This document shows positions 58,615 to 64,000 of a stretch of DNA of 64,000 bases, piece after piece. Source of the DNA: Mya arenaria (Eukaryota > Mollusca > Bivalvia > Myida > Myidae); the NCBI RefSeq assembly GCF_026914265.1, contig NC_069135.1, forward strand, positions 38,368,946-38,432,945. Direction: 5' to 3'. Under the pieces are notes generated by a model that was not told the origin of the DNA, did no database searches, and saw nothing but the letters and a program-made list of their open reading frames with translations. Every line of letters starts with the position of its first letter. The stretch's first letter is position 1. The translations under genes were made by a program, and so were the position numbers.

Positions 58615-61600
58615 TTAAAATTCTCCTCTTGATCTGAGCCACGCCAAAATGATGGGAGATGCTTTTGTTTTTCCATCAGAATGTATAGCACCTCTGTGTT
58701 TCTGTTTGTCTCCTGAAATAGTAAAAGTTTATTATTAATAATAATAACAATAATAATAATCAGTGACTTTTATTGAAATTATTTTCACCGATTGTGCCTT
58801 GCACATTGGGGAACAAAGTTGACTTCTGAGGAGAAGATTTTTCCATATAGACATATAGCAAAAAATAGCTCCGCACCCTGGAGCAATGTTTTTTATAAAT
58901 CAATATCCAGTGAAGAAAATTCATACAGGATATTGAAACATATTTTGCTTCAAATGAAGACTTTTAACAAAAATAACTTAACTAGCTCTTCATCATATTA
59001 AATAAAAATTAACACAGTCTATGCCGCACACGGAGCCCCGCATTTGATCTTTTACCAAAGTTTGATTGAGAGTTTAGTTTCACATCGACAAGTCTTTACA
59101 GGTCTATTAAAGCTGCACTCTCACAGATTAAACATTTTGAAAACGGTTATATTTTTTATCTTAGAATGAACCAATGTAAATGATGAATTCTTTGAATTCC
59201 CGTCAAACATGTCCGAACCAAATTCAAACTATGGATAATCACTGTCATTCACGATGAAATTCAGCACTTCTTGCCCAGTATATATACCCTTACCTTAAGC
59301 AGAAGGCAAATTAAAACAAACACATTTGTCCGAAATTTAATCAAACTTTAAATGGTAGTAGGATTGTCATTTGTTCACGTAATTTTCAAGAATCAGGAAG
59401 TGGAGAACATTATAAAGCCATTTAACAATACAAACAAGACGATTTTCTATTGAATGTACAATAGTAGTACCGGGGTAATATGCAAATAGTTATTATCTCA
59501 AGAAAAGGACATCAAGACCAGTTCATTTACCAGTAGCATCTGACAAGTCAATAATGGTTCTGAGTTTAAAGAGCATAATTTTCATTTTACTGTTTGTTTA
59601 ATCATTATATATTTAACACCAGTTGTGAAGAAGGAGTTATCATTATATAAGATTATATTATCTGGCAGTGGTTGAAAATGTAAAGTGAGACCAGTTTTTT
59701 ACCTGTTATTGAACAAACTGTTATGTTGGCAGGACTGTCCTCCTCAGCAATGCAAGAACAGCAATGACTGGCTGGCACTCTGTAAAATGGCGATTAAAAC
59801 ATTTTGTCCAATTAAAACTGTCCCTTTCTAAACAATCCATCAGCAATATATATAAATGAGCTGCCCCATGTGGAAATGTATCTTGAGAAGTTTCCATTCC
59901 ATGTAATGATGTCATAAAGATGAGCAGAAGACATTACTTACTATGCAGTAAAAGTTCTTACTTTAACAGTAAAGATATCTTTTTTTGAGAAAATTTATCA
60001 AAGTGAGCTCTTTTATGTCATGTTTCTAAGTCTTGTACACATCTATGTTACATATATAAATAATAAACAGGAATAAAATGAGGAGTTGTGTACACACTTA
60101 TTCCTCCTTATGTACTGTGTAACTCAAGAAAAACAATCCATAATTCTAGTAAATCTCTAGAATTCCCTTACTTTTCTCGCTGTACAAAAATGAATGAGGA
60201 GTTGCAAACAAGCAGGGCCATAAAACTTTTGCTATTTAAACTGTACCGCAACAGCAATTTAAAGACAGTGATACTCATTGATGGAATAGGCACTTAGACA
60301 GCTACATTTTCTGAGAAATGGAGATCAGACTAAATTCTCCAGAGATAATTTATAGATTTATTTGAAATAAAGAACATGTTACAGTGTTTGTGTTAAACTT
60401 GTTACTTAACCCTGATTTAACAAAATCATTACCTTCAAACTGGTGATAAAATAAAAACAAATATACCTTATTAAACACTGTTTACTATCACATCTGTACC
60501 CCCCCCCCCTTCTTACATACTTAAGCGGCTGTTACCAAAGTAAAGAATGAAAGGTCCACAAGACCAATTATAAACCATGAACCATGAGAATCCTGTTTAC
60601 TAATTTGATTTTAAATCACCCAAAAGGCTTTCTACACATAATGGTTCCTTAATTAAAATCTAGTCTCCAAAGGTGTCACAGTTGTGATTTCATTGAAAGA
60701 CTTGAGATACGTTATTTAAAAAAATGACGACAGGAAAGATTATACGCAGAAGTCTGGCCGGGTATATAAGCCTGGAAATAAATACGCAAAAGCTCACCAT
60801 GCTGCTAAGGAGTCTTATATAATTCCCGGCCCCAGTTCAGCTGGAGATTCCACACGGCTGGAAAACCGGCCCGGTGCACCCAAGCTTCACCATCGGCAGT
60901 ATCTGCAAGAGGAGGGTGTAAATCTGGGAAAACGCATTTATAATCAATTTGCGAAAGTTCTTATCCGTCATAAGTAGTGAACATGTATGTGGCTTATAGA
61001 ACATCTGAAATTAAGTTTAATGAAGGAGACAAAGTTCGGTCTGGGATCTAAACCTGGATTTTGATGCTGAAATTGTAAGGGCCGAATTCAGAACATCCAC
61101 TCTCACTCACACTCCAACCACATTCCCGTAAGGGACACTCAAATGATCACTTGAGTGGAATATGGGCAGTGACACTCAAGTGATCTGTTCGTATTCACAC
61201 GCCTCGCTAACACTCCACTTCATCAAGTGAGCAATACAGTATATAATTATACACGTATGTTTACATGATCATATCGGATTATCTGTTTGACTATGGTGAT
61301 GTTTACATTATACATTGTAAACATATGTTTATTTGAGATTTGAGTACCTTATTGTTAGTTATGGCAACAAACAAATGATAATAAGTGTTATTCTAAAACT
61401 GATATTTTCATTTTAAAACAATTGGCTAATAAAAATAAACGTTTTGGGTTGTAAATAACTGTTGCAAAATACGTTTAAATGCATGTTTTTTGTTGTCATT
61501 GTTGTTGCTGTTTTAAATATGTAGCCGTTTTCCATTATATCACTTAATATGTATTCATATATAATCTTGTTTTTGTATTCTACATAAAGCGGTCTTGGGC

Positions 61601-61874
61601 GTTTGAAAATAATATATGGAAGTTGAAAAAATGGAAGTTGAAAAAATAGCAGATGGATAGAATTAGCGAATGAATCTACTTCTTATGGGGAAATAACACC
61701 TCGGAGTGAAAAACAACTCAAGAAATGTAGGGGAAAATGGATGAAGATGACGATAATAATAATAATAATGATGATGTTGATGATGATATGGTGGTGTTGG
61801 TGTTGGTGGTGCTGCTGCTGGTGTTGGTGGTGCTGCTGCTGATGATGATGAAAATAATAATAATAATAATAATC

Positions 61875-61916
<42 letters not shown>

Positions 61917-63126
61917 GTAATAGCAATAATAGTAATAATAATCCAGCTGAATGTAGGCTGGAAAATACATATCAATTCCCTTACCACGCTATGAAATGGC
62001 CTAGCGGCGTCAAGTTAGCGGCCTGGCGGCCTAGCCGCCTCATGTGACTAGCGGCCTAAAATTGTTTTCTATTCCAAAGCATTTTATATGCGTTCTTTTC
62101 TAAAACAATGATAAATTAAATGTCCTTTTCATAAATCAACATCCTTTAGTGAATATCAGCATTTCCCCCTTTTCATGGGCTGCTGGATGAGTTTTGGGGA
62201 TTTTTAGGCCGCTAGGCCACCAGGCCGCCAAGTTCACGCCGCAAGACCGCTCAAGCGTGATGTATTTTGCATAGGAAAACAATTATTTTAGCATTGTTTT
62301 AGAAGAAAACTCATATAAAAATGCGCTGAAGTAGAAAACAATTTAAGGCCGCTAATGTACGACTAAAAACATTGATTTATCTTATTTTCCATTTAAACCA
62401 TTGAACCTTGAAATAGATAACAAATTTAGGCCGCTAGTCCGTCAACCTCACGCCGCTAGGCCGCTAACTTCATGCCGCTAGAATGCTAACTTCACGTACC
62501 TTTAGCTGCCTGTCTTTGCAGCCATTGATGAATTGCAAACATCAACATTGCTGGGGGTTCAAGATCATTGCGAGACAAAACAAATATATGATAGGCGCAT
62601 CCTTTTGAATTTGTTTTGTTTATAGATGGCCACATTATTGAATGAACATGTACTTCAATGGATTATCCCGGTCTCTTAAATATTGTCTGGGAACGAGCAT
62701 GTCCCTTATTTGTTCCAAATATTTGATATATTTCATCTTTTCTACTTGCCATGTACTTTTTTCACATACACTCATTCAATTCCTATTCACAACCAATCCT
62801 CGAGGGCGGTTCATGTGGCCTAGCCGAGCACTCACAAATGTCCCACTCACGCAAAACACTTGAGTCTCACTCACACCTGTGAATACGGATATACCTTTCA
62901 CTCGAAAATATCTCGACCGTTATGTGATTACAGAGGATTAACTCATTGAGTGTGAGTGAGAGTGATTGTTCTGAATTCGGCCCTATGTTTTGTTCAAATG
63001 AAGTATAAACTTACAGTGAGTACAGAGATATCTTGAAATCCAGATTTATCGCTTACCTTAAGTTCGTAGGGCTACAATTGAGAACTTTACTGTAAATTGC
63101 AGGAACTGTCCCCATGAGCCTATTGT
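58615..63126 (-). CDS. Possible three-exon 3' end of an unknown gene
   Basis: Three short minus-strand segments have acceptable splice borders and mutually compatible phases: 63126-63057 (CCCCTAACAG|AC to TTAAG|GTAAGC), 59779-59703 (TTTTACAG|A to AACAG|GTAAAA) and 58712-58615 (CTATTTCAG|GA to a TAA). Joined they read NRLMGTVPAIYSKVLNCSPT, NLR, VPASHCCSCIAEEDSPANIT, VCSITG, DKQKHRGAIHSDGKTK and ASPIILAWLRSRGEF. I recognise no family; the Cys cluster CCSC is not a known finger. Upstream exons would lie beyond 63.1 kb. Chance assembly is quite possible. Confidence 0.25.
59107..59240. mobile_element. MITE family C, partial third copy
   Basis: TTAAAGCTGCACTCTCACAGA followed by family-like sequence (GAACCAATGTAAATGATG); the other end is missing. 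Confidence 0.6.
61748..61935. repeat. Compound trinucleotide microsatellite (GAT/GGT/GCT/AAT)
   Basis: Runs of AAT, GAT, GGTGTT and GCT followed by a long AAT run; it yields spurious open frames in several phases on both strands. Confidence 0.95.
61995..62497. mobile_element. Nested fold-back element with GGCCGCTAG repeats
   Basis: Left arm GCGGCCTAGCCGCC...GCGGCCTAAAATTGTTTTCT and right arm AGAAAACAATTTAAGGCCGCT...CGCCGCTAGGCCGC are inverted. CATTGTTTTAGAAnAAAA also pairs between about 62095 and 62295. Short GCGGCCTAG motifs repeat at both ends. It lies inside the 61078-62984 element. Confidence 0.65.
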
Positions 63127-64000
63127 CTGTTAGGGGAATGGTGGCTTAGGTGATTGGTGGTACCACTCTGCATTTCTTATCCACACAAAACACAGTGTAT
63201 CTGAAAATGACATAGAATGGCCATGCACTTATGAAAGCTATGCTAGAAATACGCCGTTATGAGTGTATCAGATGACATTTCCACACAGAAATTGTGAGGC
63301 CTCCAATACAGCAGTACTGACATCAATGACGAAAACATATATATCTGTCATGGAGCTATGCTGGTTCTGTGGCGTCAAAACCACTGCAACTGGGCAATTC
63401 ACTAGAAACATCTTTTCAGAAAAAAGAAACAACCAATACTGTGTAGCCTTTGTCACCCAGTGAACACCCAGAGCATCCAGTTACTTTGAGCATCTATTTA
63501 CTTAGAAGTAGCCACATTAAGATCTCAAATTAACAAAAAAGTGTATCCATAAGCTTTCAAATACTGAACGAAGTGCAACTTTAAGGGGGGCTGCGAGCAA
63601 ATATTGTCAAGGGCAGAAATCTTGCAGAAGTTTGAAAAAGATTATGCAAAGCTCTAGCTTGATGATTTTGGCCCAATTTCAAATTGTTACTCAGTAACAC
63701 GGCGGCGTAAATTTAATCTAACATCAATATAGTTACACAGGAAAATAAGAAATAGCTTTAAACTCTCTAACATTCATGGCAGAGTGTCTGATGACGGTCC
63801 AGTATGCCAAAAGGATGGAGAATATGTGAAACATGCACATACACACCTTTACAGCCCAACATTTGGTTATGGTTTCACAGTTATTCATTTACACAAACTC
63901 ACAATCAATCAATCAATCAATCAATGCACACCCACCTAGAAAGGTACGACATCCTTTGGAAGAGATGAATCTTGCAGTCTGGTAGACGGTTGCTGACTTA
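63127..64000. other. Right edge, no confident gene
   Basis: A 62-codon minus-strand frame (63456-63268) contains YVFVIDVS, reminiscent of a vWA/Sec23-trunk beta strand, but with no convincing splice context. (AATC)n lies at about 63904-63924. Confidence 0.3.

Larger units (their letters stand above)
61078..62984. mobile_element. 1.9-kb element with 37-bp terminal inverted repeats
   Basis: The left end (AGGGCCGAATTCAGAACATC then CACTCTCACTCACACTC, 61078-61114) matches the inverted right end (62948-62984) with one or two mismatches. A looser second block (GTATTCACACG near 61192 and its inverse near 62880) extends the similarity. The interior has no transposase frame; it holds a trinucleotide tract and a nested fold-back element. 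Target-site duplication not clear. Confidence 0.72.

Noticed and set aside
60787-60909. Minus-strand exon-like segment between CTCTTGCAG and GTGAGC
   Set aside because: Every frame has a stop before the donor; the better chain (63057 to 59779) skips it. It could be an untranslated exon, but nothing shows this.
61683-61994. Tyr-, Ile- or Val-rich frames
   Set aside because: Translations of a trinucleotide microsatellite in several phases.
63268-63456. vWA or Sec23-like fragment (YVFVIDVS)
   Set aside because: A single short motif with no convincing splice borders; not enough for a call.
1-64000. Retroviral, LTR or capsid-bearing element
   Set aside because: No reverse transcriptase, integrase, protease or capsid-like frame and no long direct terminal repeats were recognised.

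Overview
The window is eukaryotic nuclear DNA, most probably from a bivalve mollusc. It is AT-rich, its genes have introns with GT-AG borders, it carries a tRNA-derived SINE and several MITE families, and it holds RING-less B-box/coiled-coil/beta-propeller (TRIM-like) genes of the kind that are greatly expanded in bivalves. I cannot fix the species. No bacterial-type operons, CRISPR arrays, rRNA, retroviral or LTR elements were recognised.

Layout. (1) 1-3.1 kb: 5' part of a broken TRIM-like gene on the minus strand whose intron is swollen by 31 copies of a 59-bp unit. (2) 3.1-11.8 kb: no gene; MITE, SINE and four minisatellites (29, 44, about 102 and 27 bp). (3) 11.8-22.4 kb: left arm of a large inverted duplication: 20-bp array, SINE, 44-bp array, a TRIM-like copy with a frameshift, a duplicated upstream region, a MITE and a 19-bp array. 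(4) 22.4-41.6 kb: spacer holding a sigma-class glutathione S-transferase gene that I assembled from six phase-compatible exons on the minus strand (24784-33594), and a decayed Mab-21-domain gene. (5) 41.6-52.4 kb: right arm, the same modules in reverse order and on the opposite strand, carrying the only intact TRIM-like gene (44403-47003, 572 aa). (6) 52.4-64 kb: MITEs, a 1.9-kb terminal-inverted-repeat element with a nested fold-back element, and a weakly supported chain of three small minus-strand exons.

Roughly one third of the window is minisatellite (units of 19 to 59 bp), in at least 13 separate arrays. Several sit inside introns of identifiable genes, and some show a short or single-copy precursor nearby, so the birth and growth of arrays can be read directly. 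The most unusual is the array just upstream of the first recognised GST exon (33.9-35.9 kb): read in the gene's direction, many of its units are a pyrimidine-rich acceptor fused to a donor (CAG|GTAAGG or CAG|GTACTG), the signature of a recursive splice site, in about twenty tandem copies.

Functionally the window combines host-defence and stress-type genes: TRIM-like receptors or regulators, a Mab-21/cGAS-like relic and a sigma GST (prostaglandin/detoxification family). Whether they work together cannot be told from sequence. They are held within one duplicated, repeat-rich block.
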